Shown: piece after piece, positions 1 through 7,747 of the stretch | Layout: every line of letters begins with the position of its first letter | Numbering within the stretch: position 1 is the first letter of the stretch | Assembly (NCBI RefSeq): GCF_018760735.1 | Contig: NZ_JAHHZN010000007.1 | Coordinates: 1-64,000, forward strand | DNA: 64,000 nucleotides | Reading direction: 5' to 3' | Source: Hymenobacter piscis | Lineage (GTDB): Bacteria; Bacteroidota; Bacteroidia; Cytophagales; Hymenobacteraceae | Program-made: the position numbers and the translations under genes | Notes under the pieces: model-generated | Database searches by the model: none | What the model saw: the letters and a program-made list of their open reading frames with translations, nothing else | What the model was told of the DNA's origin: nothing

Positions 1-103
1 GTTGCAAAAGGGTCGTAAGTTTGGCTTTGAGGCGTTGCTTCACGGGGCGGAACGGATTTGGATGGTGTAGGAACCCCAAAGGTCGACCGCCCCGTTTTAG
101 CCC

Positions 104-1816
104 TCAAAATTTAGTAGGGTAGAGTAGGTGGTTAAAACTTCCTGAAGCAGCTTTTAAAGCATCTAGGAAGTTAGCCGCCTTTTGAAACCCACCAGTGGCA
201 CTTGCTCCTACACCCCAACCAAGTGAATACCCGCTCCAGTATGGGCTACCTGGACTCGGAGATGATCCAGGCTTTAATGATGTAAACCGCGAGCCTGAGA
301 CTTGGTAACCTTCACCGATAGAAAATGCCGCTCCCCAAAAATCTCCTGTCCAGTTATAACCGTTGCCAACCCAACTGCTTGGCGCAGGTCTTTCAATTCC
401 CATCCTATCGACTTGTTTTGCCCAACCCCAAAAAAGCGATACTGAACCGGAAGCACTCATGTCAGCCATAAAAGAGCTAGAACTAAATGAAGCTGCGGCA
501 CCATGGTATGCGTGTACCTCTGGGGCAAATGGATTTTCTTCTCCTCTAGTGTGCCAAAGTACATTAACGCCGAGTTGTGCCGAAGCAACAGTAAACTGAC
601 CTGATGCTTGCAAATCTAAACCGATTACATCAGGCTGAGTGATGCCCAAATCTACGTTATGCCTCCCTATATCCTTATTAATACCATAATCAGATAGTTT
701 ATAAGAGTGAGATTTTGTTCCTGTCCCATATGATGCCGTAAACATAGAGTTATTAGCACCTTGCACTTTTAACGTGTCATTGCCTAAGGGATCAGCAAAC
801 CAAATAGGATTGTTTGCAAATGCTGAGTAAGATGATTGGTCATGCTTAGTAGCAGGATCTACATTCCATCTCCTACCGATTCGACTGTCGTATTCCCAAA
901 AATCAGCTGTGTAATGTCCTTGTGTTATATCATCAGACTTCTCCTGTCCATTATAACCATAACGGTAGCCGCCCGCTGAGATGCTTGCCGCCGTGTAGCG
1001 GCCGGGCTGGAGCTGGCCAAAGGCGTAGTAGTTGTAGTAGGCGCTCAGCACCGGTTGCAGGCTGCCGGTGAGCGGCTTGCCGGTGCTGGCGCTCAAGGTA
1101 CTCGTTTTTTCGTCCGTTACCACGGCCCGCACGTTGCCCAGGTGGTCGCTCAGCTCGTAGAGCTTCTGGCCCAGCACCCGCGCGTAGGTGGCCCCGCTCA
1201 CGCCCGGTTGGGGCGCGGCGGCGCTCAGCGGCGCGGCGGGCTTGCGCTCCCCGAGGCGGGCGCTGCCGTAGAGCGGCTGCTCCACCAGCTGCGGGGCCTG
1301 GCCCTGCGCGGCCTCGTAAATGGCCAACGGGTTGCCCTGGGCGTCGCGCACGTAGTAGGTCGTTTTGGTCGGGCCCACCGGGGCCCACAGCTTGCGGATG
1401 CGGTTGCCCTGGGCATCGTAGAGGTAGCTCGTTGTCACGCCCCCCGGCCGCAGCACCTGGGCAATCTTGCCGTAGGGCGTCCAGCTGATGCTCGTCACGC
1501 CCGCCTGGTTGTCGCGGATGAGGTTGCCCACTCCATCGTAGTCGTAGTTGGCCTGCTCCTTGCGCCGGTTTTCGGTCAGCGACTTAGACTGGTCGTCCAC
1601 ATCCTCGACCGAGACATTCGCTCCGGTCTTGTCGCCCACCCACTGGAGCTGGTTGGCAAAGTTGCCTGCCCCATAGTGGTACTCCAGTTGGTCGAGGTAG
1701 GCGTTGGGGCTGTTGGCGCGGCGGTTCAGGGTTTGCAGATTACCGTTGGCGTCGTAGCTGTAGCCGGTGCTGAAGGGCCGGTTCTCCTCCGACCAGTACG
1801 AGCCCGTGCCCCCGCG
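104..1816 (-). pseudogene. RHS-repeat protein, 3' fragment with variable C-terminal tip
   Basis: The frame is open from an in-frame TAG at 1817-1819 down to the stop at 104-106. YD-type repeats can be read before the first ATG (1639), for example GYSYDANGNL and YDYDGVGNLIRDN, so the annotated ATG is probably not a true start and the gene has lost its 5' part. The core motif (FWEYDSRIGRRWNVDPATK, near residue 250 counted from 1639) is the conserved end of RHS cores. After it the protein changes to a Gly/Ser/aromatic-rich tip of about 240 residues, and the DNA changes from very GC-rich to much lower GC near 950. Such tips are usually toxins or recognition domains exchanged by recombination; I do not recognise this one. 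No immunity gene can be seen because the window ends just downstream. It may be an orphan tip cassette rather than dead DNA. Confidence 0.8.
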
Positions 1817-1869
1817 CTACGCATTTCCTATCACGTTGGCAGATCAGACAGGCGCGTGCAATGCACACG

Positions 1870-2694
1870 CTACAACTGCCCGCGCCAGACTGTGTAGCCC
1901 GCTGGCCACGTCAGATCCGGAGCCTCCGCCAGTTCCGGGAACAGGCCGTAGACGGCGGAACCAGAGCCGGAGAGGCTGGCGTAGGTGGCCCCGGCGGCGT
2001 AGAGCTGCTGCTTGATGTCGCCGAGCACGGGGTAGAGCGGGGTCAGGGCCTCCTCGAAATCGTTGCTGACGGTGTCGCGCCAAGTGGGCATGGGTTCGGC
2101 GAGGCTCTGGCGCAGGTCGTGGCGCGGGGCGCGGGGCTGCACGCGGGCGTAGGCTTCGGCGGTGCTGATGTGCAGGCCGGGGTAGACCACCAGGGCCGGG
2201 GTGCCGCTCAGGTCGAGGGCGAATTCCTCGAACATATCCCCCCGGGAGTGGGCAAACACGGGCTGGTTGCGGATGAAGAAGGCGCAGTCGGAGCCCAGGC
2301 GGCGGGCGTAGCTTTCGAGCTGCCCAGGCGTGAGCTTCAGCTCAAACTGACTGTTGATAGCCTGCAGGGCGAAGGCCGCATCGGCGGAGCCGCCCCCCAG
2401 CCCGGCCCCGATGGGCACGACTTTGTGCAGGTGCAACTGCACGGCCGGCAGGCTGAAATCGGCAGCCAGCAGCTCATAGGCTTTGCGGCAGAGGTTGGTT
2501 TCCGGGTCGCCGGGAATGGGCAGGCCGGTGAGCGTGAGGGTGGTTTCGGCGGCTTCGGCCGGAGCCGGCAGCACCTCGAAGGCATCGGCCCAGGGCAGGG
2601 GCACGAACACCGATTCGAGGTTGCGGAAGCCATCGGGCCGCCGGCTGGTGATGTAGAGGCCCAGGTTGAGCTTGGCGTTGGGGAAGACGAGCAT
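1870..2694 (-). CDS. ispE: 4-diphosphocytidyl-2-C-methyl-D-erythritol kinase
   Basis: This cytoplasmic GHMP-family kinase phosphorylates CDP-methylerythritol, the fourth step of the MEP isoprenoid pathway. The 274 residues match the usual length. Visible motifs are the substrate-binding NAKLNLGL at residues 6-13 with Lys8, the ATP-binding loop PIGAGLGGGSADA at 94-106, and LGSDCAFF with the likely catalytic Asp136. The start is the ATG at 2694. It is followed within about 50 bases by the truncated RHS fragment on the same strand. A short heptamer repeat lies 11 bases upstream of its start. The call is firm. Confidence 0.95.
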   Translation of the reverse strand: MLVFPNAKLNLGLYITSRRPDGFRNLESVFVPLPWADAFEVLPAPAEAAETTLTLTGLPIPGDPETNLCRKAYELLAADFSLPAVQLHLHKVVPIGAGLGGGSADAAFALQAINSQFELKLTPGQLESYARRLGSDCAFFIRNQPVFAHSRGDMFEEFALDLSGTPALVVYPGLHISTAEAYARVQPRAPRHDLRQSLAEPMPTWRDTVSNDFEEALTPLYPVLGDIKQQLYAAGATYASLSGSGSAVYGLFPELAEAPDLTWPAGYTVWRGQL

Positions 2695-2705
2695 GGGGTT
2701 GAAAA

Positions 2706-2740
2706 GCTGTTCGCTGTTAGCTGGCGGCTGTTAGCTTTGG
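2706..2740. repeat. Degenerate GCTGTTA heptamer array upstream of ispE
   Basis: Successive 7-base units read GCTGTTC, GCTGTTA, GCTGGCG, GCTGTTA, GCTTTGG. The array begins 11 bases upstream of the ispE ATG, so it would lie in the ispE leader. It belongs to the same period-seven class as the arrays at gene 3' ends elsewhere in the window. A weaker copy (GCTTGCG, GCTTC, GCTGTTA, GCTCTTT) is at 34111-34136. Confidence 0.6.
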
Positions 2741-2871
2741 GGATGAATCAGCGCGCAATATTCTAAGTTCTGGCAGGAATTTGCGGGTTTCAGCCTATGA
2801 ACAGCTGCTGAAGCTGCATTCCGACCAGTTTTGGCCACCTTTTTCATCTATTCCTTGCCTTGGCTCGCCCA

Positions 2872-3567
2872 ATGAATGCTAACCGCTACCCGCCAATGGC
2901 TACCCGCTCAGAAAGCTGGTACGCCCGCCGCGGCAAGCGCCTGCTCGATGTGGCGCTGGCGGCCCCGGCCCTGCTGCTGGCCGGGCCGGTGCTGCTGCCC
3001 GTGGCCCTGGCCCTGGCCTGGCAGAACGGGGGGCCGTGGCTGTTCCGCCAGCCCCGGCCGGGCCGGCACGGGCATATTTTCACCTTCTACAAGCTCCAGA
3101 CCATGACCGACCGGCGCGACGCCCAGGGCCGGCTGCTGCCCGACGCGGCGCGCCTGCCGCGCCTGGGCCGCTGGGTGCGGGCCACGTCCCTCGATGAGCT
3201 GCCCCAGCTATGGAACGTGCTGCGCGGCGACCTGAGCCTGGTGGGCCCGCGGCCCCTGCTGGTGCAGTACCTGCCCCTGTACTCGCCCGAGCAGGCCCGC
3301 CGCCACGCCGTGCGCCCCGGCATCACGGGCTGGGCCCAGGTGAACGGCCGCAACGCCCTGAGCTGGGAACAAAAGTTTGCGTTCGACGTCTGGTACGTCG
3401 ATAACCTGTCGTTCGGGCTTGACCTGCGGATTCTGCTGCGCACCGTGGCCCGGGTGCTGGGCGCCCGCGACATTACGGCCGCCGGCCAGGCCACCACCAC
3501 CGCCTTCACCGGCTCCCCGGCTTCGGCCAGCCTCTCTGCTCCTACCTCGGAACCTTCTTCGTCCTGA
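2872..3567 (+). CDS. Undecaprenyl-phosphate sugar-1-phosphate transferase
   Basis: This is a bacterial sugar transferase of the PglC/WcaJ class, which moves a sugar-1-phosphate from a UDP-sugar to undecaprenyl phosphate at the inner membrane. KRLLDV precedes a membrane helix at about residues 20-45. The diagnostic core RATSLDELPQLWNVLRGDLS, followed by LVGPRPLL and PGITGWAQVNGRN, is intact. At 231 residues it is a short, PglC-like form with only the catalytic part. I chose the ATG at 2872; a TTG at 2860 would add four residues. The acyltransferase gene begins two bases after its stop, so the two are translated together. The Ser/Thr-rich tail of about 35 residues is not part of the family core. 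Confidence 0.9.
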   Translation: MNANRYPPMATRSESWYARRGKRLLDVALAAPALLLAGPVLLPVALALAWQNGGPWLFRQPRPGRHGHIFTFYKLQTMTDRRDAQGRLLPDAARLPRLGRWVRATSLDELPQLWNVLRGDLSLVGPRPLLVQYLPLYSPEQARRHAVRPGITGWAQVNGRNALSWEQKFAFDVWYVDNLSFGLDLRILLRTVARVLGARDITAAGQATTTAFTGSPASASLSAPTSEPSSS

Positions 3568-3569
3568 CC

Positions 3570-4286
3570 GTGCATATTTCCGCTTCGTCGCCCGCTGCCC
3601 CCGCTCCTACCCGTCCGCCCGCGCCAGTGACGCCGCAGCAGCTGGCCATTTTCGGGGCCGGCGGGCTGGGGCGGGAAGTGCTGGTGCTCCTGCGCCAGCT
3701 CAACGCCCTGGCGCCCACCTGGGAGCTGGTGGGCTTCTACGACGACCAGCCGCCCGCCACCGACCTCATCCACGGCCTGCGCTACCTCGGCAATGCTCAG
3801 GACCTCAACGCCACCCCTACCCCACTGGCCGTGGCTGTGGCTGTGGGCAGCAGCCGCAGCCGGGCCGCGGTGGTCAGCCGGCTCACGTCGCCGCAGCTGA
3901 GCTTTCCGACCCTGATTCACCCCGGCGTCAGCACCGAATCGTTCCAGCACCTGCACATCGGGCCGGGCTGCCTCATCACCCAGGGCTGCATCCTGACCAC
4001 CGATATCCGCCTGGGCCGCCACGTGCTCCTGAACCTGGGCTGCACCGTGGGCCACGACGCCGTGCTGGAGGATTTCTGCTCCCTGATGCCCCACGCCAAC
4101 GTGGGCGGCGAGGCCCACCTGGCCGAGGGCGTGTACCTGGGCACCAACGCCACCGTGCTCAACCAGGTGCGCGTGGGCGCCCGCACCATCCTCGGAGCCG
4201 GGGCCGTGGCCATCCGCGACCTGCCCGCCGACTGCACCGCCGTAGGCGTGCCGGCCCGGATACTGACGCCGCCCGCGGGTCGTTAG
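3570..4286 (+). CDS. NeuD/PglD-type sugar O/N-acyltransferase
   Basis: The protein has 238 residues and a GTG start directly after the stop of the sugar transferase. The N-terminal domain carries a nucleotide-sugar-binding glycine motif IFGAGGLGRE (residues 26-35) typical of the PglD/NeuD N-terminal fold. From about residue 130 it becomes a left-handed beta-helix with hexapeptide repeats (GHDAVLEDFC, GEAHLAEGVYLGTNATV, GARTILGAGAV). The family acetylates UDP-4-amino sugars or sialic-acid precursors. With a PglC-like gene before it and a DegT aminotransferase after it, N-acetylation of a UDP-4-amino-sugar is the most likely job (inference). The acyl donor and exact substrate cannot be read from sequence. 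Confidence 0.88.
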   Translation: MHISASSPAAPAPTRPPAPVTPQQLAIFGAGGLGREVLVLLRQLNALAPTWELVGFYDDQPPATDLIHGLRYLGNAQDLNATPTPLAVAVAVGSSRSRAAVVSRLTSPQLSFPTLIHPGVSTESFQHLHIGPGCLITQGCILTTDIRLGRHVLLNLGCTVGHDAVLEDFCSLMPHANVGGEAHLAEGVYLGTNATVLNQVRVGARTILGAGAVAIRDLPADCTAVGVPARILTPPAGR

Positions 4287-4292
4287 CCATTA

Positions 4293-4382
4293 GTTGTCAG
4301 TTGGTGGTTGTCGGTTGTCAGTTGTCAGTTGTCAGTCAGTTATTTATATAGGCACTGACAACTGACAACCACCAACTGACAA
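4293..4382. repeat. GTTGTCA heptamer array with complementary arm (hairpin)
   Basis: The array begins six bases after the acyltransferase stop. Its left arm is six heptamers (GTTGTCA, GTTGGTG, GTTGTCG, then three GTTGTCA). After a short AT-rich loop, four complementary heptamers (TGACAAC twice, CACCAAC, TGACAAC) form the right arm, 4355-4382. The variant unit GTTGGTG pairs with CACCAAC, so the base changes are compensated between arms. The RNA could fold into a long stem between the acyltransferase and the aminotransferase genes. Confidence 0.85.
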
Positions 4383-4436
4383 CTTAAATTACTGCCGCGC
4401 CGCCTTTTTTGCGGACCTTCGCGGGCACCGCCGCTT

Positions 4437-5582
4437 ATGCACAGTCAGGATTACGACCGTTTATACCTCTCCCCGCCCCACCTCGGCCGCCACGAGCTCA
4501 ACTATCTGCACAAGGCCATTGAGGACAACTGGGTGGCGCCCGTAGGCCCCAACCTGGATGGGTTTGAGCGCGACATCTGCGAGGCCACCGGCGTAGCTCA
4601 CGCCGTGGCCCTGAACTCGGGTACGGCCGCCATCCACCTGGGCCTGCGCCTGCTGGGCGTGGCCCCCGGCGACGAAGTGCTGTGCCCCTCGTTCACGTTC
4701 GTAGCCACGGCCAACCCCATCACCTACCTGGGCGCCACGCCCGTGTTTATCGACAGCGAGGCCCAGACCTGGAACATGTGCCCCGAGCGGCTGCGCGAAG
4801 CCCTGGAAGACCTGCGCCGCCAGAACCGCCGGCCCCGGGCCCTCATCCTCGTCCACCTCTACGGCATGCCCTGCCGCTTGGCCGAAATTCTGGCCGTGGC
4901 CGAGGAATTCGGGGTGCCGGTGCTTGAGGATGCCGCCGAGGCCCTGGGCGCCACCTACGAAGGCCGGGCCCTGGGCTCCTTCGGGGCGGTGGGCGTATTT
5001 TCCTTCAACGGCAACAAAATCCTGACTACCAGCGGGGGCGGCGTGCTGGTAACCAACAACGCCGACTGGGCCCGGCAGGCCCTGAGCTGGGCCACCCAGG
5101 CCCGCGACGCCGCGCCCTACTACCAGCACTCAGAGCTGGGCTACAATTACCGCCTGAGCAACCTGCTGGCCGGCATCGGACGGGGCCAGATGGGCCTGCT
5201 CGAGGACCGCGTAAAGAAGCGCCGGGAAATTTACGCCTGGTACCAGCAGCACCTGACGGGCCTGCCCGGCCTCTCCTTCGGCCCCGCCGAACCCGCCGGG
5301 GGCCGCAGCAACCGCTGGCTGTCCTGCCTGCTCCTCGACCCCGCCGCTACCGCCGTTACGCCCGAGCAGCTACGCCTCCACCTCGAAACCCACAACGTGG
5401 AGAGCCGCCCGCTCTGGAAACCCCTGCACCTGCAACCGCTCTTCGCAGGCGCGACCATGTACGGTGGTGCCGTTTGTACCGATTTATTTACCCGCGGTTT
5501 GTGCCTGCCCTCCGGCTCAGCCATGAAGGAAACCGACCTGCGCCGCGTAGCCGATGCCATACGCGAGATAATACCCGCCTGA
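4437..5582 (+). CDS. DegT/DnrJ/EryC1/StrS-family PLP aminotransferase
   Basis: This PLP enzyme of 381 residues makes 4-amino (or 3-amino) nucleotide sugars from keto sugars with glutamate as amino donor. Visible features are the N-terminal SPPHLGRHE, the cofactor-binding SGTAAIHLGL (61-70), the PLP-ring aspartate in VLEDAAEALG (Asp165), and FSFNGNKILTTSGGG with the Schiff-base Lys194. It lies 150 bases downstream of the acyltransferase, separated by the heptamer hairpin. The set sugar transferase, acyltransferase, aminotransferase parallels PglC-PglD-PglE of bacillosamine synthesis. The partner dehydratase (PglF-like) is not in the window. Confidence 0.9.
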   Translation: MHSQDYDRLYLSPPHLGRHELNYLHKAIEDNWVAPVGPNLDGFERDICEATGVAHAVALNSGTAAIHLGLRLLGVAPGDEVLCPSFTFVATANPITYLGATPVFIDSEAQTWNMCPERLREALEDLRRQNRRPRALILVHLYGMPCRLAEILAVAEEFGVPVLEDAAEALGATYEGRALGSFGAVGVFSFNGNKILTTSGGGVLVTNNADWARQALSWATQARDAAPYYQHSELGYNYRLSNLLAGIGRGQMGLLEDRVKKRREIYAWYQQHLTGLPGLSFGPAEPAGGRSNRWLSCLLLDPAATAVTPEQLRLHLETHNVESRPLWKPLHLQPLFAGATMYGGAVCTDLFTRGLCLPSGSAMKETDLRRVADAIREIIPA

Positions 5583-5929
5583 ATTCAGTACAACGGCCGC
5601 TCCGGTAGCACATAAAGTTCCGGGGGTAGTTCCTGGAGCACAAACTTCCGCGAACCTGGTATATAGCCCACGTTACTGGTATGTAATTCAGCTAATCAGA
5701 TGCCACGCACCTGATTAGCTGGGCTTCTGGGACGCTGCTCAGCTTCGTGTTTCCAGCAACCGGCCCGAGCCCCGTGGATGGGCCCCACGGGGCTCGGGCG
5801 ATGACCTGACAACCGGCAACAGAAAGGCCACGCCCGTTGCAGCAGGCGTGGCCTATAACCCGTTTCACATGCGGAAAATATGCTGGACGGGGCAGTTCAG
5901 ACGCTGACGATGCGGCTTACCTCCGCGCC
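5583..5929. other. Gene-free stretch between convergent genes, with two hairpins
   Basis: I see no gene in these 347 bases. They hold a long perfect-armed hairpin at 5764-5798 (arm CCCGAGCCCCGTGG) without a T tract, and the terminator at 5824-5853. The first hairpin may stop transcription from the aminotransferase side. Confidence 0.6.
5824..5853 (-). terminator. Hairpin terminator for the 5930-7024 gene
   Basis: The stem AGGCCACGCC pairs with GGCGTGGCCT around a ten-base loop. Read on the minus strand it is followed by TTTCTGTT, and it lies about 75 bases after the stop of the outer-membrane protein gene. Confidence 0.6.
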
Positions 5930-7024
5930 TCAGGGACTCACCAGATTGATACTCAGGTTAAAGTACAGTGGATTCCCCAACTCATTTTCGTAGAGCGGAT
6001 TGTTGTCGCCGGTGGGGTTCTGGTTGCTGAAGGCATCGAAGCGGTAGTTGTAGCGGTAGCCGGCCTGGGCCGAGAGCCAGACGAAGCCCGCCAGCTGCCG
6101 CTCGTAGGTGATGCGCGGTTTCAGCTCACCCCGGCGCAGGTACACGTCCTGCCCATTCACCGGCCCCAGGTAATAGGCGTTGCCCTCAATCTCGTACCCG
6201 AACATGAGCAGGGAGTTGGCGCCAAAACTACGCCGCACGTTCACGCGGGCCGGAAAAATGGCCTCCACGCCCCACTTGGGGTTAAAGGTGCGGAAGTAGT
6301 ACACCACCGGAATGTGCAGCTGCTGCCCCGCCCGGTAAGTGCGCGTAACGCCCAGTCCCCACATGTAGGAGTCGGTGGGTTTCCAGCCGTAAATGGCCGT
6401 ACCGCTGTAGGTCAGGGCCTTGCTGCTGACGTCGTCGAAGTTGCGGTAGGTGCCGTTCAGGTCCACGTTGCCCTGAATCAGCAAGTAGTTCTTGTCGTTG
6501 AGGGGCCGGAACACCGTGGCGTTGAAGCCGGTGGAACGCAGCCCGTCCTCCATCGACCGGAACAGGGGCGTACGATTGGCATTGGCTATGCGTACGCCGG
6601 TGTTCCAGTACGTGAGGCCCAGGTTGAGAATCAGGCTGGAATTGGAAATAACCGGGGCGTTGAAGCCCAGCCGCAGGCCCGCGAAGCGGTCTACCTGCTC
6701 GGTAACTTCCGTGTTGAGCGGTGGTGTATGACCCGGACCGGGAGTAATCACCGACGGCTGGTGAGGACCGGTCGACGTCAGATCGAAGGACAACTGGCCT
6801 TCGTAGCCCACCGAAATCAGCTTGGTAGGACTCTGCAAAAGCACTTTCTGGCTGGCATAGGGACGATTTTCCGTGGCGTCGGCGTTGCCGAAGCTGCTGA
6901 AGTCGTCCATCCCCAGGGAGTCGGCGGGAGCTGTGGGCAGGTCCTGGGCGCTGGCGGGCGCTACCAGCAGGGAACCCAGGGCCAGCAGGGCCCCGGGCAC
7001 TAGGAAACGGGAGAGATGGTGCAT
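5930..7024 (-). CDS. Predicted outer-membrane beta-barrel protein (DUF6268-like)
   Basis: The protein has 364 residues with a clear Sec signal peptide (hydrophobic residues 7-22, then APASAQD). The mature part is rich in alternating polar/apolar strands ending in aromatic residues, including GLTYWNTGVRI, LLIQGNVDLNG, VVYYFRTF and the final LYFNLSINLV, as in small Bacteroidota porin-like barrels. It resembles proteins annotated DUF6268, but that name is from memory. It starts four bases after the stop of the DUF2147 gene, so the two form an operon. No ligand or transport role can be assigned. Confidence 0.65.
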   Translation of the reverse strand: MHHLSRFLVPGALLALGSLLVAPASAQDLPTAPADSLGMDDFSSFGNADATENRPYASQKVLLQSPTKLISVGYEGQLSFDLTSTGPHQPSVITPGPGHTPPLNTEVTEQVDRFAGLRLGFNAPVISNSSLILNLGLTYWNTGVRIANANRTPLFRSMEDGLRSTGFNATVFRPLNDKNYLLIQGNVDLNGTYRNFDDVSSKALTYSGTAIYGWKPTDSYMWGLGVTRTYRAGQQLHIPVVYYFRTFNPKWGVEAIFPARVNVRRSFGANSLLMFGYEIEGNAYYLGPVNGQDVYLRRGELKPRITYERQLAGFVWLSAQAGYRYNYRFDAFSNQNPTGDNNPLYENELGNPLYFNLSINLVSP

Positions 7025-7028
7025 GAGC

Positions 7029-7487
7029 CTACTTCTTTACCTGCCGTTTCCACACGTCGGTGCGGCCGAAAAGCGACACCCCGATGAAGCCCCGCACTTC
7101 CAGGGTGTTGGGGTCGGTCAGGGTCATCTCGCAGGAATAGTCGCTGCCGTTCTTGGGGTCGTAAATCTGGCCCCCTTCCCACTTGTTGTTGCCCACGTAC
7201 TTGAAATCACGCATGTTCACCAAACCGCGCAGGGGCTTGCTGCGCACCGACTCGGTGGGGTTGTTCACGTCGGTGCGGGGCGTGCCGTCGGGGTTGTTGG
7301 CTACTTTAAGCCACACGATGCGGCCAAAGTATTTGTCGCCGCTTTTGTAGATCTGCACCATGCCCGTGCCTTCCCCATTTTTCCATACGCCCAGCACCGC
7401 ATCCGGATTGTCAGCCAGGGCCAGGGCGGCAGCCGAAGTCACCAGGACCAGCAGCAACGCGAAAAGGGTTTGTTTCAGGGTATTCAT
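7029..7487 (-). CDS. DUF2147 domain secreted protein
   Basis: The protein has 152 residues from the ATG at 7487, which places a signal peptide at the N-terminus (MNTLKQTLFALLLVLVTSAA, cleaved near ALA-D). An upstream in-frame start would put 18 extra residues before the signal and is unlikely. The mature domain shows the DUF2147 pattern: VLGVWKNGEGTGMVQIYK, YFGRIVWLK, LVNMRDFKYVGNNKWEGGQIYDPKNG and the lipocalin-like end. The family is a small periplasmic beta-barrel of unknown role, common in Bacteroidota and Proteobacteria. It is the first gene of a two-gene operon with the barrel protein downstream. Confidence 0.85.
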   Translation of the reverse strand: MNTLKQTLFALLLVLVTSAAALALADNPDAVLGVWKNGEGTGMVQIYKSGDKYFGRIVWLKVANNPDGTPRTDVNNPTESVRSKPLRGLVNMRDFKYVGNNKWEGGQIYDPKNGSDYSCEMTLTDPNTLEVRGFIGVSLFGRTDVWKRQVKK

Positions 7488-7747
7488 GACGGTAGTGGGA
7501 AAAGTGAGTGGGAAGAAGAAGCAGAACAATACGTTTCTCAAATAGAAACAATAAAACCGTAAAAAAACAGCTTTAACCGCGTTTTAATGCCGTTACCCAG
7601 CAGGCCGGTCGCTTAGTGGTACGCTCGCAACGCACTTTCTGCTCCCGGCTAGCATCAAGCCCAATACCGTGCCACCCTGATCTACTTTTGGAAGCCCGGG
7701 GCCGGTTGGCCCGCACCGTCTGCCCTGCGTAACCACTAACCGTCGGA

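Noticed and set aside
1055..1897. 280-codon plus-strand open frame over the RHS core and ispE end
   Set aside because: It runs across two unrelated minus-strand genes and shows only mirrored repeats.
7542..7747. Possible small RNA or tRNA between the DUF2147 and trans-sulfuration genes
   Set aside because: I could not find a cloverleaf, terminator-promoter pair or conserved motif.
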